Positions 24,945-38,056 of a DNA stretch of 64,000 nt are shown here, one piece after another (within the stretch, counting starts at the first letter, position 1; each line of letters begins with the position of its first letter). Location of the stretch: positions 3,345,001-3,409,000 of the forward strand of contig CM042555.1 in NCBI GenBank assembly GCA_023630585.1. Reading direction: 5' to 3'. The position numbers and the translations under genes were made by a program. Under the pieces are notes generated by a model, which saw nothing but the letters and a program-made list of their open reading frames with translations, searched no databases and had not been told where the DNA came from. The stretch comes from Cranoglanis bouderius. Lineage: Eukaryota > Chordata > Actinopteri > Siluriformes > Cranoglanididae.

Positions 24945-25560
24945 TGTGTGTGAGCTAAAGTTCTAACTCCAGTTATACGCGTCGGAGTGCCTGCTACACT
25001 GTGGGTATTCCGACCCGTTCTATAAATGTCTATATATCGTGCACCTATAGCTTTCCCTGCTGCTGAAGAGTAAGATAAATTTGTCTTACCTTAGAGGGGG
25101 TCAAACCAAAGCGCAGGCACAAATACTTTCAGTGTAGTGTCGATGACTTCCTGCTAATTCAAATCTTAAAAAGGTGTTACCAAATGTTCATACAGTCACA
25201 ATCGGCAGGCAAATTAGTTTCTTAATGCGACTGTTTCTGATTGTTGCACGACGGATATATAATTTTTATCGCGTCGGGTACTAACTATGAACCTGTGAGT
25301 GAAATTGAATTCACGCCGGGTTACTGAATACAGGCCGTTTAGCGCCACTTTACTATGCCGTAGACAGACCACTTAGACACGTCTGGATATTCGTATCAGA
25401 CGGGTTTTACTTAAACAGATTGTTACAATGATCACTTCAGAAAAGTGTTTTTACACTTAAAGCCACAACTGTAGGAAGGAATCCTGGCTACTGGATTATT
25501 AATATTAAATCACGTGAGACCTTCAGTTGTGTGATTTCAAATCAAACGAGGTTTGTTTTG

Positions 25561-25595
<35 letters not shown>

Positions 25596-25706
25596 GAGCA
25601 CTTATTACAACATATATTGTAAATGTTATTTCCTAAACTATATGATATTTATGATATCACCACATCGTTCACCATGAAATATGGATACAAATAACACCAA
25701 ACATGC
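24945..25706 (-). promoter_or_regulatory. 5' leader of gag unit 1 with splice donor and hairpin
   Basis: About 760 nt between LTR and gag start, conserved in all four units. On the minus strand it contains a strong donor-like CTAAG|GTAAGA (exon end at 25090), within a small stem GTAAGA...TCTTAC (25070-25089). The LTR-proximal 146 nt (25561-25706) repeat an internal piece of the LTR, including (GT)n. I could not recognise a standard tRNA primer-binding site right after the LTR. Confidence 0.5.
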
Positions 25707-26312
25707 TGTAGGGCTAAAATATGTAAAGGTGATTACTTAGCCCACTGCTCTCCTATAACTAACGACGGAAATAGGTGCAGCGAAGGTTAATGCGTGTTTT
25801 AATATATGCTTTAAATATCTGACTCCATTTAATTGATTATCTGACTCCAATAGAATAATCTTCTAGTTCATGCTAGAAGTGTTAGCATTCAGTGTTCTAC
25901 TAATATTTGCTCTTAAGCAACTCTGAATAAGGTTTTCATTAGAATGACGTTCCTACATCAGAGACTTTTATATAACTTCTTTACTAAACCATTAATTTGT
26001 TAGCTCAGAGGTTTCTATCACCGTGCAAGCCTAGGCCTTATTTTACTTGTCAGAGGTTTTATTTGAACTTGCAAGTATTAACCTTTACCTTTAGCTTGTC
26101 AGAGGTTGACCTTAAACGTGTCTAACGTATTTTGCTTTTAGTCTAGGAAGTTATTCACAACAAAAGTATCAAACATGGGCACAAAGTGTTTAGAAGTAAG
26201 ATAGCAAATACATTTAATATAAGGATACAATTGAAAAATACATAAAGTAGAGAACAGAATAGCTTACAATCAGAGTTGTGCACCTCAGAAGCAGAATGGT
26301 CCCAACCGTAAG

Positions 26313-26377
<65 letters not shown>

Positions 26378-26948
26378 AAGAGAGAGAAGAGAGAAGGGAG
26401 AAGAGCGAAGAGCGAAGAGCCAAGAGAGAAAAAGAGGGGCAAAAGCGAAAAAGAGCAAAAAGGAAAAAGCGACCGTTCTTCTCTAAGCATATCCTTATAT
26501 ACCCCTGAGTCTCTTTGAAGTATATAGTGACCAAGATACCAAATGGGGATGGACCAATAGGGAGCCCCATGGTGCTATGATAGGATTATATCACCTTCAG
26601 GCCTAGTATGTTGCCGTGGGGGTAGGAAGGTGATAAGTTTCCTGTCGCAAACCAGAGGGGGTTGTGTGTGTGTGTCTGTGTGTGTGTGTATGTGTGTGTG
26701 TGGGTGCAGAGAACACATATTGCAACATATATGATAACTGTTATTCCCTAGATTTCATAATATTTATGATATCACCACAACGTTCCCCATGAAATATGGA
26801 TATAAAAGATACCAAACATGCCCTGAGGAATACTGTAATTAAATACAGTTTAGATAACCAGTTTTAGTTCACCTGGTGTCTCTGAAACACATTCCTGATC
26901 ATTTTAACCTTAATCACATTACTGCCACAATTTTATAAATCTACTACA
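25707..26948 (-). repeat. LTR between gag units 1 and 2 (complete)
   Basis: A 1.24-kb LTR with TGTAG...CTACA ends. It carries a GA-rich tract at about 26311-26410 and two (GT)n tracts. It is nearly identical to the LTR at 36821-38056. Confidence 0.85.
26496..26503 (-). promoter_or_regulatory. Putative LTR TATA box
   Basis: Minus-strand TATATAAG about 445 nt from the LTR start. It is repeated in the LTR at 36821-38056 (about 37606-37613), with a weaker version TATAAGAG near 20306-20315. A candidate polyadenylation signal (minus AATAAA) lies at 26058-26063. Both fall in the LTR part that is absent from the short LTRs at 31686-31978 and 42787-43069. Confidence 0.45.
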
Positions 26949-29290
26949 AATCCCTCCTCCGGGACGTCTGAATGCAGAGCCATTTTAACGGCCCGAGAGC
27001 ATGTGTGGCAGTCATCATAGGTTGAAGGGCAGTGATGTCCACAGGTGATCACAGAGCTGACCAGGACACGACTCCTGAAGACTCAGTTCCACCAGGCATC
27101 TTTAGCTGTGTGGAGTAACTGGTCAGGAATCTTGCTGTCTGGTTTGCACTCTGTTGCAGCTGAAGTCAGTTACTTGGTGTGGGCTCCTGTGCCCTCCCAG
27201 CAGGGTGTGTCTCTCCTTCCAGCAGAAAGATGAATCAGTGTCCTGTGGTTCTCTTGCCCAAGATGCATGAATGTCCCATTTTGAAGTTTCTTCTTACTTC
27301 TTTTGCGGGACGCAGGAGACCCCATATTTTGAAGAGGTCCTCAATCCTTCAGAAACTTTTCTCTGTTATTTGGACAAACACTTGGATACACTGATATACT
27401 TCCATTTGACACATATTGCAACTGTAAACTCAGACTGACAACATACACATGGCATAGTTTCATATTTCATGGAAACAACAATGTGGTGAATATATATATA
27501 TTTTTTTATCTTTAAGTGATTAAACCATTTGGTCCCATTTGATAACCTGATCCTTGATAAATCTAGAAAAGTATGCTCAGGATGTATAAAAGGGTGTGCG
27601 TTAATGTTACTTAAAAATAACAATATGCTCAACAGATATTGAAGATAAGTTGCTCCTGTACAAACTGAACGTATATTTCTCATAGAAGAGTTAATTTAAC
27701 TCATAATATAGTTTTTAATCTTAAAAAGCCTATGCATGTAGTTCAGCAGCTGTAGTGGAAGCAAACTTAAATGATGTAATATGGTAGGACTATGAATGAT
27801 AAAACTCAAAATAAAATCTCACAGATGTGAAGAATAAAAGGATGTGATATCGGTTCACAAATAAACCTGATTTTGTGCTTAACTGGTATGTAGTTATAAC
27901 AGCTGTTAAACTATATAAATACATTTTCTGCGTGTTGAGTAGACTATACTGATACCCTCCTCAGGTACTGAGAAGTAGTCTAATATAATCTAGTTGAAAG
28001 TTAAAACAAACAAAAAGGTAGAGAAATAAAAAGGAAAAATTACGTTGTTACTGTGAATGACCTATTTTTTTATTTTTTTATTTTTATTTTTTTTGATATA
28101 CAAATCTCAGTGGATCCAGAGTTTCTTCTGGAAACACTGGGTGCATGAATAAACATTGAATGGGACACTAGCCCATTACAAAGGCTTCACACAAACTCTC
28201 ACACATGCACACACACACACACACACACACATTCACACCTAGGGTCAATGTAGGGTGCTTAGAACACCTACTGGCAGGCTAATTTCTATATGTATTAAGA
28301 CACCTAGTTTGTGTTTCCTTATGTGTGTCTGTTTCTATGTGTGAGACTATGTGTTTACTTAAGCGTAAGCAATAGAGCATGACAAGGCGTGCTGTTATAG
28401 AAAAGTAATCAATGGCTTTGGACAATTGAAGTTTGGGAATTCCACAGCGCTGTGAGATGAATATAAATAAAATGCTCCAGCAAGAGGCAATATGACATTT
28501 ATTTTTTATCAATTAGTGTTGCAAAATTTGGAAAAATCCTGGCGCTAAACCAGGGAGCCATAGTAAAAACAATAATAATGCTCAAGTTGTGAACTGGCTC
28601 TATTTACTATCCTGTTGCTGTGTGAGAGCGTTTTATATTAACTACAGAGGTGTAGCACCTCTAAATGCTGTGGGGAGAAGCATTACAAGTTAAAATTCAA
28701 CAGTCAACTCTACTCCTTTGTAGGGCTTTGTTGGTGTTATTTATGGCAGAAATAACCCACACAATGCCATTAGGAGAGATCAGAAAATGTTCGACATAGG
28801 TAACAGAGTCTTGAATAATCTAATGACTATTTCAAGATCAGATTGTAGTTTTAACCTTAAACGTAAGATCACTGGCTGTGGGTAACATTTACAACTTTGG
28901 TAGGCCTAAATGCTACAATTTTACCCAAACCCAGTCTTATGCTACAATTTTAACTACTTTAGTCTAAATGTACTTCAGTACATTAACAACTGTAACAACT
29001 TTAGCTACATTAGCCTAAATGCACTATAATGCATTAACAACTATTCAACATCAGCTAAAGCCACATTAGTCTAAATGGCATGTGTTCTTATAAAAACAGT
29101 AGTGTTTGTATTTGATGTAAGAAACTGTGATTTTAACAATATGAGCTTAATTCAGATGTCAAAGAGTTTTTAAGCCAGTCTGTTACAACAGATCGTTATT
29201 TGGACATCTCAGAAATCTTTCAGTCAGGACGGAAGTACATAAAGCACAGAAGGTCATTAACCATGGCATCATCAAAAACAATGTTTAATA

Positions 29291-31069
29291 TTAGAGGACA
29301 GCTAAGCCCTTTGCTAAAAGCCCTAAAATTCTTGGCACTTCATTAAATAGAGCTATAAGCTCACACAGTGTTTTTTGCACAGGCACATTTATGTGAGCTG
29401 TATGAGCGGAATGTGCATTTTTGCGCCGAAGGAAATAAGGTGGTGGACGTCCGTTCCCTAAAGACCAGCATTTCTGGACTGCATGGCCAATTTTGTGGCA
29501 GAAGGAACAGAATTTTCCTTGCTTAGTATGTGACTGGGATTGCATATGTTGGTTTAAACATACTTCTGTGGCTTTAAATTCTGGCTTCTCATCTACTATC
29601 CACTGAACTGCCGCAACCTGGTGTTTGTCCTGTCTGTTGCGCCTTTCTATTTCGGATGCCCAGCTAACTATCGAATTGAACGTGTTTGCGGGTGGATTTG
29701 CGCCCAAACAAAGTGCCCGTTGCACATATTGACCTGCATTGTTTTTAAGGTACTCCAGCAGAATCTGATTGTCTTTAGTCGGTTCGGCAAAGCCGGAGAA
29801 CTCCCTAAAGGTTACCCAAAGGTGCTCAGCAAATTCTTCAAAAGATTCCTCTCCTTGTTTTAAGCCCATTATTCTGTCCCATTGTGCCGGAACGTCTCCT
29901 CTAAGGTCTATAAGAGCTTGTTTAAGTCTTGCTAGCACATCAGTGTTTGTTTCTCCCAATAAAGGATCGATTATTGTGCCATTTTGTAACTCTCCTGGAA
30001 TTTTCGACACTAATTCACGTGGGATAGTTGTGAGCACTATCTGCCAAACGTCTCTTAACTCCAGACTAAATGTACTGGCTTCTAACATTAAGCTACTCCA
30101 GTACGGTTCAAACGGACCTGTACAGGGAAGAGGGCCGAGTTTATTTGCATATGCCGCACATTCTTGAAAAGATAGCTGTCTGCTAATATCAAATCTCTCC
30201 CCGTTGGGGGCGGTCATCGTTTTTATTACAGCTATGTGTGATGAATTAGCTGCTTTTGATCTAGTATGGACAGGGCTACGGGCCCCAAGTCCTAACCCCG
30301 GAATGGCTGCGGCTAGTGTGGGGCCACTTGTCTGTCTGCTTGGGCTTTCTTCTAACATGGGTGCCGACGCAACTGTACGGACCTGAGCTAGAGGCAGTTG
30401 TGCGGCACCGTCACCACGGCTGGCAGTGTGGGTTGGCTGAAATGGTGCTACGTCACCCTGCCGACGAGCCTCAGCTAAACTGGTGCTAGCCGCAAGCATT
30501 AGCATATCATCGTCTTCCTCAGTGTTTTCTGACTCAGTTGGCGATGCGTTGGGGCCTAAATGTTGTTTGAGCGCGGATATGGGAACTCCTACACGGTCAC
30601 AGCACTTCTCAAGTGTTGCACTATAGTTTTTACTCTCTTCGAACGCAGACTGCAGACGATTTATCTGTTGAATGAACATTTCGCTTTGTCTTGCCCAGTT
30701 CTGTTTATCATATAAGAAGCTGTCGATCGTTGCTTGCATTCTCTTCATTTGTTCGGACTGAGCGCGTTGAGATATACGCAAATTCTCCAGCTCTGAATTA
30801 CTTTCTTTTCGAGCGATATTACAATTACGGTACACTAAATACCCGACAGCTGAGAGAAGCTGATGCAGTTGAAGCTTGCTTGAAAACTGCGCACATCTAG
30901 CCTTGGTGCCTAGTGTATAACCACCGGACGAATACCACTCATAAATGTCTTCGGTGTTGGCTGCTAGGTCTAGACCCTCATTGTCCAATTGGACTAAAAT
31001 ATCCTGTACCTCGGTTGCCCATGTTTCTAAAAACACCTTCCGATCTCCCTTGCTCTTTCCCTGAGCCAT
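29291..31069 (-). CDS. Retroelement Gag polyprotein, copy 2 (intact)
   Basis: A 592-codon ORF nearly identical to copy 1. Visible replacements include Pro for Leu in the 'MTAPNGERFD' segment and Ile for Val in 'VWQIVLTT'. The coiled-coil region, capsid-like region and CCHC knuckle are all kept. Its upstream LTR (31686-31978) is the short form without the putative TATA region, so transcription from its own LTR is doubtful. Confidence 0.87.
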   Translation of the reverse strand: MAQGKSKGDRKVFLETWATEVQDILVQLDNEGLDLAANTEDIYEWYSSGGYTLGTKARCAQFSSKLQLHQLLSAVGYLVYRNCNIARKESNSELENLRISQRAQSEQMKRMQATIDSFLYDKQNWARQSEMFIQQINRLQSAFEESKNYSATLEKCCDRVGVPISALKQHLGPNASPTESENTEEDDDMLMLAASTSLAEARRQGDVAPFQPTHTASRGDGAAQLPLAQVRTVASAPMLEESPSRQTSGPTLAAAIPGLGLGARSPVHTRSKAANSSHIAVIKTMTAPNGERFDISRQLSFQECAAYANKLGPLPCTGPFEPYWSSLMLEASTFSLELRDVWQIVLTTIPRELVSKIPGELQNGTIIDPLLGETNTDVLARLKQALIDLRGDVPAQWDRIMGLKQGEESFEEFAEHLWVTFREFSGFAEPTKDNQILLEYLKNNAGQYVQRALCLGANPPANTFNSIVSWASEIERRNRQDKHQVAAVQWIVDEKPEFKATEVCLNQHMQSQSHTKQGKFCSFCHKIGHAVQKCWSLGNGRPPPYFLRRKNAHSAHTAHINVPVQKTLCELIALFNEVPRILGLLAKGLAVL

Positions 31070-31685
31070 TGTGTGTGAGCTAAAGTTCTAACTCCAGTTA
31101 TACGCGTCGGAGTGCCTGCTACACTGTGGGTATTCCGACCCGTTCTATAAATGTCTATATATCGTGCACCTATAGCTTTCCCTGCTGCTGAAGAGTAAGA
31201 TAAATTTGTCTTACCTTAGAGGGGGTCAAACCAAAGCGCAGGCACAAATACTTTCAGTGTAGTGTCAATGACTTCCTGCTAATTCAAATCTTAAAAAGGT
31301 GTTACCAAATGTTCATACAGTCACAATCGGCAGGCAAATTAGTTTCTTAATGCGACTGTTTCTGATTTTTGCACGACGGATATATAATTTTTATCGCGTC
31401 GGGTACTAACTATGAACCTGTGAGTGAAATTGAATTCACGCCGGGTTACTGAATACAGGCCGTTTAGCGCCACTTTACTATGCCGTAGACAGACCACTTA
31501 GACGCGTCTGGATATTTGTATCAGACGGGTTTTACTTAAACAGATTGTTACAATGATCACTTCAGAAAAGTGTTTTTACACTTAAAGCCACAACTGTAGG
31601 AAGGAATCCTGGCTACTGGATTATTAATATTAAATCGCGTGAGACCTTCAGTTGTGTGATTTCAAATCAAACGAGGTTTGTTTTG

Positions 31686-31754
<69 letters not shown>

Positions 31755-31978
31755 GAGCACTTATTACAACATATATTGTAAATGTTATTTCCTAAACTAT
31801 ATGATATTTATGATATCACCACATCGTTCACCATGAAATATGGATACAAATGACACCAAACATGCCCTGAGGAATATTGTAATTAAACACAGTTTAGATA
31901 ACCAGTTTTAGTTCACCTGGTGTCTCTGAAACACATTCCTTAATCACATTATTGCCACAATTTTATAAATCTACTACA
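31686..31978 (-). repeat. Short (internally deleted) LTR between units 2 and 3
   Basis: Only the first about 290 bp of the LTR are present, joined through the (GT)n tract (31687-31750) directly to the leader of unit 2. About 1.1 kb including the putative promoter is missing. The junction is best explained by recombination between the LTR-internal block and its copy in the leader. Confidence 0.8.
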
Positions 31979-34471
31979 AATCCCTCCTCCGGGACGTCTG
32001 AATGCAGAGCCATTTTAACGGCCCGAGAACATGTGGCAGTCATCATAGGTTGAAGGGCAGTGATGTCCACAGGTGATCACAGAGCTGACCAGGACACGAC
32101 TCCTGAAGACTCAGTTCCACCAGGCATCTTTAGCTGTGTGGAGTAACTGGTCAGGAATCTTGCTGTCTGGTTTGCACTCTGTTGCAGCTGAAGTCAGTTA
32201 CTTGATGTGGGCTCCTGTGCCCCTCCCAGCAGGGTGTGTCTGTCCTTCCAGCAGAAAGACGAATCAGTGTCCAGTGGTACTCTTGTCCAAGATGCATGAA
32301 TGTCCCATTTTGAAATTTCTTCTTACTTCCTTTGCGGGACGCAGGAGACCCCATATTTCGAAGAGGTCCTCAATCCTTCAGAAACTTTTCTCTGTTATTT
32401 GGACAAACACTTGGATACACTGATATACTTCCATTTGACACATATTGCAACTGTAAACTCAGACTGACAACATACACATGGCATAGTTTCATATTTCATG
32501 GAAACAACAATGTGGTGAATATTTTTTTTTATCTTTAAGTGATTAAACCATTTGGTCCCATTTGATAACCTGATCCTTGATAACAATCTCTAATAAATGA
32601 TTAAATCTAGAAAAGTATGCTCAGGATGTATAAAAGGGTGTGCGTTAATGTCACTTAAAAATAACAATATACTCAACAGATATTGAAGGTAAGTTGCTCC
32701 TGTACAAACTGAACGTATATTTCTCATAGAAGAGTTAATTTAACTCATAATATAGTTTTTAATCTTAAAAAGCCTATGCATGCAGTTCAGCAGCTATAGT
32801 GGAAGCAAACTTAAATGATTTAATATGGTAGGACTATAAATAATAAAACTCAAAATAAAATCTCACAAATGTGAAGAATAAAAGGATGTGATATCGGTTC
32901 ACAAATAAACCTGATTTTGTGCTTAACTAGTATGTAGTTATAACAGTTGTTATAACTATATAAATACATTTTCTGCGTGTTGAGTAGACTATACTGATAC
33001 CCTCCTCAGGTACTGAGAAGTAGTCTAATATAATCTAGTTGAAAGTTAAAACAAACAAAAAGGTAGAGAAATAAAAAAGAAAAATTAAGATGTTAATGTG
33101 AATGACCCATTTTTTTTTCTGATATACAAATCTCAGTGGATCCAGAGTTTCTTCTGGAAACACTGGGTGCATGAATAAACATTGAATGGGACACTAGCCC
33201 ATTACAAAGGCTTCACACAAACTCTCACACATGCGCACACACACACACACACATTCACACCTAGGGTCAATGTAGGGTGCTTAGAACACCTACTGGCAGG
33301 CTAATTCCTATATGTATTAAGACACCTAGTTTGTGTTTCCTTATGTGTGTCTGTTACTATGTGTGAAACTATGTGTTTTACTTAAGCATAAGCAATAGAG
33401 CATGACAAGGCATGCTGTTATAGAAAATTAACCAATGGCTTTGGACAATTGAAGTTTGGGAATTCCACAGCGCTGTGAGATGAATATAAATAAAATGCTC
33501 CAGCAAGAGGCAATATGACATTTATTTTTTATCAATTAGTGTTGCAAAATTTGGAAAAATCCTGGCGCTAAACCAGGGAGCCATAGTAAAAATAATAATA
33601 ATGCTCAAGTTGTGAACTGGCTCTATTTACTATCCTGTTGCTGTGTGAGAGCATTTTATATTAACTACAGAGGTGTAGCAGCTCTAAATGCTGTGGGGAG
33701 AAGCATTACAAGTTAAAATTCAACAGTCAACTCTACTCCTTTGTAGGGCTTTGTTGGTGTTATTTATGGCAGAAATAACCCACACGATGCCATTAGGAGA
33801 GATCAGAAAATGTTCGACATAGGTAACAGAGTCTTGAATAATCTAATGACTATTTCAAGATCAGATTGTAGTTTTAACCTTAAACGTAAGATCACTGGCT
33901 GTGGGTAACATTTACAACTTTGGTAGGCCTAAATGCTACAATTTTACCCAAACCCAGTCTTATGCTACAATTTTAACTACTTTAGTCTAAATGTACTTCA
34001 GTACATTAACAACTGTAACAACTTTAGCTACATTAGCCTAAATGCACTATAATGCATTAACAACTATTCAACATCAGCTAAAGCCACATTAGTCTAAATG
34101 GCATGTGTTCTTATAAAAACAGTAGTGTTTGTATTTGATGTAAGAAACTGTGATTTTAACAATATGAGCTTAATTCAGATGTCAAAGAGTTTTTAAGCCA
34201 GTCTGTTACAACAGATCGTTATTTGGACATCTCAGAAATCTTTCAGTCAGGACGGAAGTACATAAAGCACTGAAGGTCATTAACCATGGCATCATCAAAA
34301 ACAATGTTTAATATTAGAGGACAGCTAAGCCCTTTGCTAAAAGCCCTAAAATTCTTGGCACTTCATTAAATAGAGCTATAAGCTCACACAGTGTTTTTTG
34401 CACAGGCACATTTATGTGAGCTGTATGAGCATTTTTGCGCCGAAGGAAATAAGGTGGTGGACGTCCGTTCC

Positions 34472-36052
34472 CTAAAGACCAAAGAAGGAACAGAATTTTC
34501 CTTGCTTAGTATGTGACTGGGATTGCATATGTTGGTTTAAACATACTTCTGTGGCTTTAAATTCTGGCTTCTCATCTACTATCCACTGAACTGCCGCAAC
34601 CTGGTGTTTGTCCTGTCTGTTGCGCCTTTCTATTTCGGATGCCCAGCTAACTATCGAATTGAACGTGTTTGCGGGTGGATTTGCGCCCAAACAAAGTGCC
34701 CGTTGCACATATTGACCTGCATTGTTTTTAAGGTACTCCAGCAGAATCTGATTGTCTTTAGTCGGTTCGGCAAAGCCGGAGAACTCCCTAAAGGTTACCC
34801 AAAGGTGCTCAGCAAATTCTTCAAAAGATCCCTCTCCTTGTTTTAAGCCCATTATTCTGTCCCATTGTGCCGGAACGTCTCCTCTAAGGTCTATAAGAGC
34901 TTGTTTAAGTCTTGCTAGCACATCAGTGTTTGTTTCTCCCAATAAAGGATTGATTATTGTGCCATTTTGTAACTCTCCTGGAATTTTCGACACTAATTCA
35001 CGTGGGATAGTTGTGAGCACTATCTGCCAAACGTCTCTTAACTCCAGACTAAATGTACTGGCTTCTAACATTAAGCTACTCCAGTACGGTTCAAACGCAC
35101 CTGTACAGGGAAGAGGGCCGAGTTTATTTGCATATGCCGCACATTCTTGAAAAGATAGCTGTCTGCTAATATCAAATCTCTCCCCGTTGGGGGCGGTCAT
35201 CGTTTTTATTACAGCTATGTGTGATGAATTAGCTGCTTTTGATCTAGTATGGACAGGGCTACGGGCCCCAAGTCCTAACCCCGGAATGGCTGCGGCTAGT
35301 GTGGGGCCACTTGTCTGTCTGCTTGGGCTTTCTTCTAACATGGGTGCCGACGCAACTGTACGGACCTGAGCTAGAGGCAGTTGTGCGGCACCGTCACCAC
35401 GGCTGGCAGTGTGGGTTGGCTGAAATGGTGCTACGTCACCCTGCCGACGAGCCTCAGCTAAACTGGTGCTAGCCGCAAGCATTAGCATATCATCGTCTTC
35501 CTCAGTGTTTTCTGACTCAGTTGGCGATGCGTTGGGGCCTAAATGTTGTTTGAGCGCGGATATGGGAACTCCTACACGGTCACAGCACTTCTCAAGTGTT
35601 GCACTATAGTTTTTACTCTCTTCGAACGCAGACTGCAGACGATTTATCTGTTGAATGAACATTTCGCTTTGTCTTGCCCAGTTCTGTTTATCATATAAGA
35701 AGCTGTCGATCGTTGCTTGCATTCTCTTCATTTGTTCGGACTGAGCGCGTTGAGATATACGCAAATTCTCCAGCTCTGAATTACTTTCTTTTCTAGCGAT
35801 ATTACAATTACGGTACACTAAATACCCGACAGCTGAGAGAAGCTGATGCAGTTGAAGCTTGCTTGAAAACTGCGCACATCTAGCCTTGGTGCCTAGTGTA
35901 TAACCACCGGACGAATACCACTCATAAATGTCTTCGGTGTTGGCTGCTAGGTCTAGACCCTCATTGTCCAATTGGACTAAAATATCCTGTACCTCGGTTG
36001 CCCATGTTTCTAAAAACACCTTCCGATCTCCCTTGCTCTTTCCCTGAGCCAT
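34472..36052 (-). pseudogene. Retroelement Gag, copy 3, zinc knuckle lost
   Basis: A 526-codon ORF otherwise like its siblings. Relative to them, about 35 bp are missing near 34480 (after 'cctaaagacc') and a further 9-10 bp near 34428. The frame ends FCSFFGL just inside the zinc knuckle, so the second Cys, the His and the last Cys of CCHC are lost, as is the C-terminal tail. The upstream LTR (36821-38056) is complete. Capsid-like residues are kept with small changes (Gly for Glu in QGEGSFEEF). Confidence 0.85.
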
Positions 36053-36668
36053 TGTGTGTGAGCTAAAGTTCTAACTCCAGTTATACGCGTCGGAGTGCCT
36101 GCTACACTGTGGGTATTCCGACCCGTTCTATAAATGTCTATATATCGTGCACCTATAGCTTTCCCTGCTGCTGAAGAGTAAGATAAATTTGTCTTACCTT
36201 AGAGGGGGTCAAACCAAAGCGCAGGCACAAATACTTTCAGTGTAGTGTCAATGACTTCCTGCTAATTCAAATCTTAAAAAGGTGTTACCAAATGTTCATA
36301 CAGTCACAATCGGCAGGCAAATTAGTTTCTTAATGCGACTGTTTCTGATTTTTGCACGACGGATATATAATTTTTATCGCGTCGGGTACTAACTATGAAC
36401 CTGTGAGTGAAATTGAATTCACGCCGGGTTACTGAATACAGGCCGTTTAGCGCCACTTTACTATGCCGTAGACAGACCACTTAGACACGTCTGGATATTC
36501 GTATCAGACGGGTTTTACTTAAACAGATTGTTACAATGATCACTTCAGAAAAGTGTTTTTACACTTAAAGCCACAACTGTAGGAAGGAATCCTGGCTACT
36601 GGATTATTAATATTAAATCACGTGAGACCTTCAGTTGTGTGATTTCAAATCAAACGAGGTTTGTTTTG

Positions 36669-36709
<41 letters not shown>

Positions 36710-36820
36710 GAGCACTTATTACAACATATATTGTAAATGTTATTTCCTAAACTATATGATATTTATGATATCACCACATCGTTCACCATGAAATATGGAT
36801 ACAAATAACACCAAACATGC

Positions 36821-37426
36821 TGTAGGGCTAAAATATGTAAAGGTGATTACTTAGCCCACTGCTCTCCTATAACTAACGACGGAAATAGGTGCAGCGAAGG
36901 TTAATGCGTGTTTTAATATATGCTTTAAATATCTGACTCCATTTAATTGATTATCTGACTCCAATAGAATAATCTTCTAGTTCATGCTAGAAGTGTTAGC
37001 ATTCAGTGTTCTACTAATATTTGCTCTTAAGCAACTCTGAATAAGGTTTTCATTAGAATGACGTTCCTATATCAGAGACTTTTATATAACTTCTTTACTA
37101 AACCATTAATTTGTTAGCTCAGAGGTTTCTATCACCGTGCAAGCCTAGGCCTTATTTTACTTGTCAGAGGTTTTATTTGAACTTGCAAGTATTAACCTTT
37201 ACCTTTAGCTTGTCAGAGGTTGACCTTAAACGTGTCTAACGTATTTTGCTTTTAGTCTAGGAAGTTATTCACAACAAAAGTATCAAACATGGGCACAAAG
37301 TGTTTAGAAGTAAGATAGCAAATACATTTAATATAAGGATACAATTGAAAAATACATAAAGTAGAGAACAGAATAGCTTACAATCAGAGTTGTGCACCTC
37401 AGAAGCAGAATGGTCCCAACCGTAAG

Positions 37427-37488
<62 letters not shown>

Positions 37489-38056
37489 AGAGAGAAGAGA
37501 GAAGGGAGGAGAGCGAAGAGCGAAGAGCCAAGAGAGAAAAAGAGGGGCAAAAGCGAAAAAGAGCAAAAAGGAAAAAGCGACCGTTCTTCTCTAAGCATAT
37601 CCTTATATACCCCTGAGTCTCTTTGAAGTATATAGTGACCAAGATACCAAATGGGGATGGACCAATAGGGAGCCCCATGGTGCTATGATATGATTATATC
37701 ACCTTCAGGCCTAGTATGTTGCCGTGGGGATAGGAAGGTGATAAGTTTCCTGTCGCAAACCAGAGGGGGTTGTGTGTGTGTGTCTGTGTGTGTGTGTACG
37801 TGTGTGTGTGGGTGCAGAGAACACATATTGCAACATATATAATAACTGTTATTCCCTAGATTTCATAATATTTATGATATCACCACAACGTTCCCCATGA
37901 AATATGGATATAAAAGATACCAAACATGCCCTGAGGAATACTGTAATTAAACACAGTTTAGATAACCAGTTTTAGTTCATCTGGTGTCTCTGAAACACAT
38001 TCCTGATCATTTTAACCTTAATCACATTACTGCCACAATTTTATAAATCTACTACA
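36821..38056 (-). repeat. LTR between gag units 3 and 4 (complete)
   Basis: TGTAG...CTACA ends, GA-rich tract at about 37427-37520, followed by the polypurine tract at 38057. It differs from the LTR at 25707-26948 only by scattered substitutions and microsatellite length. Confidence 0.85.
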
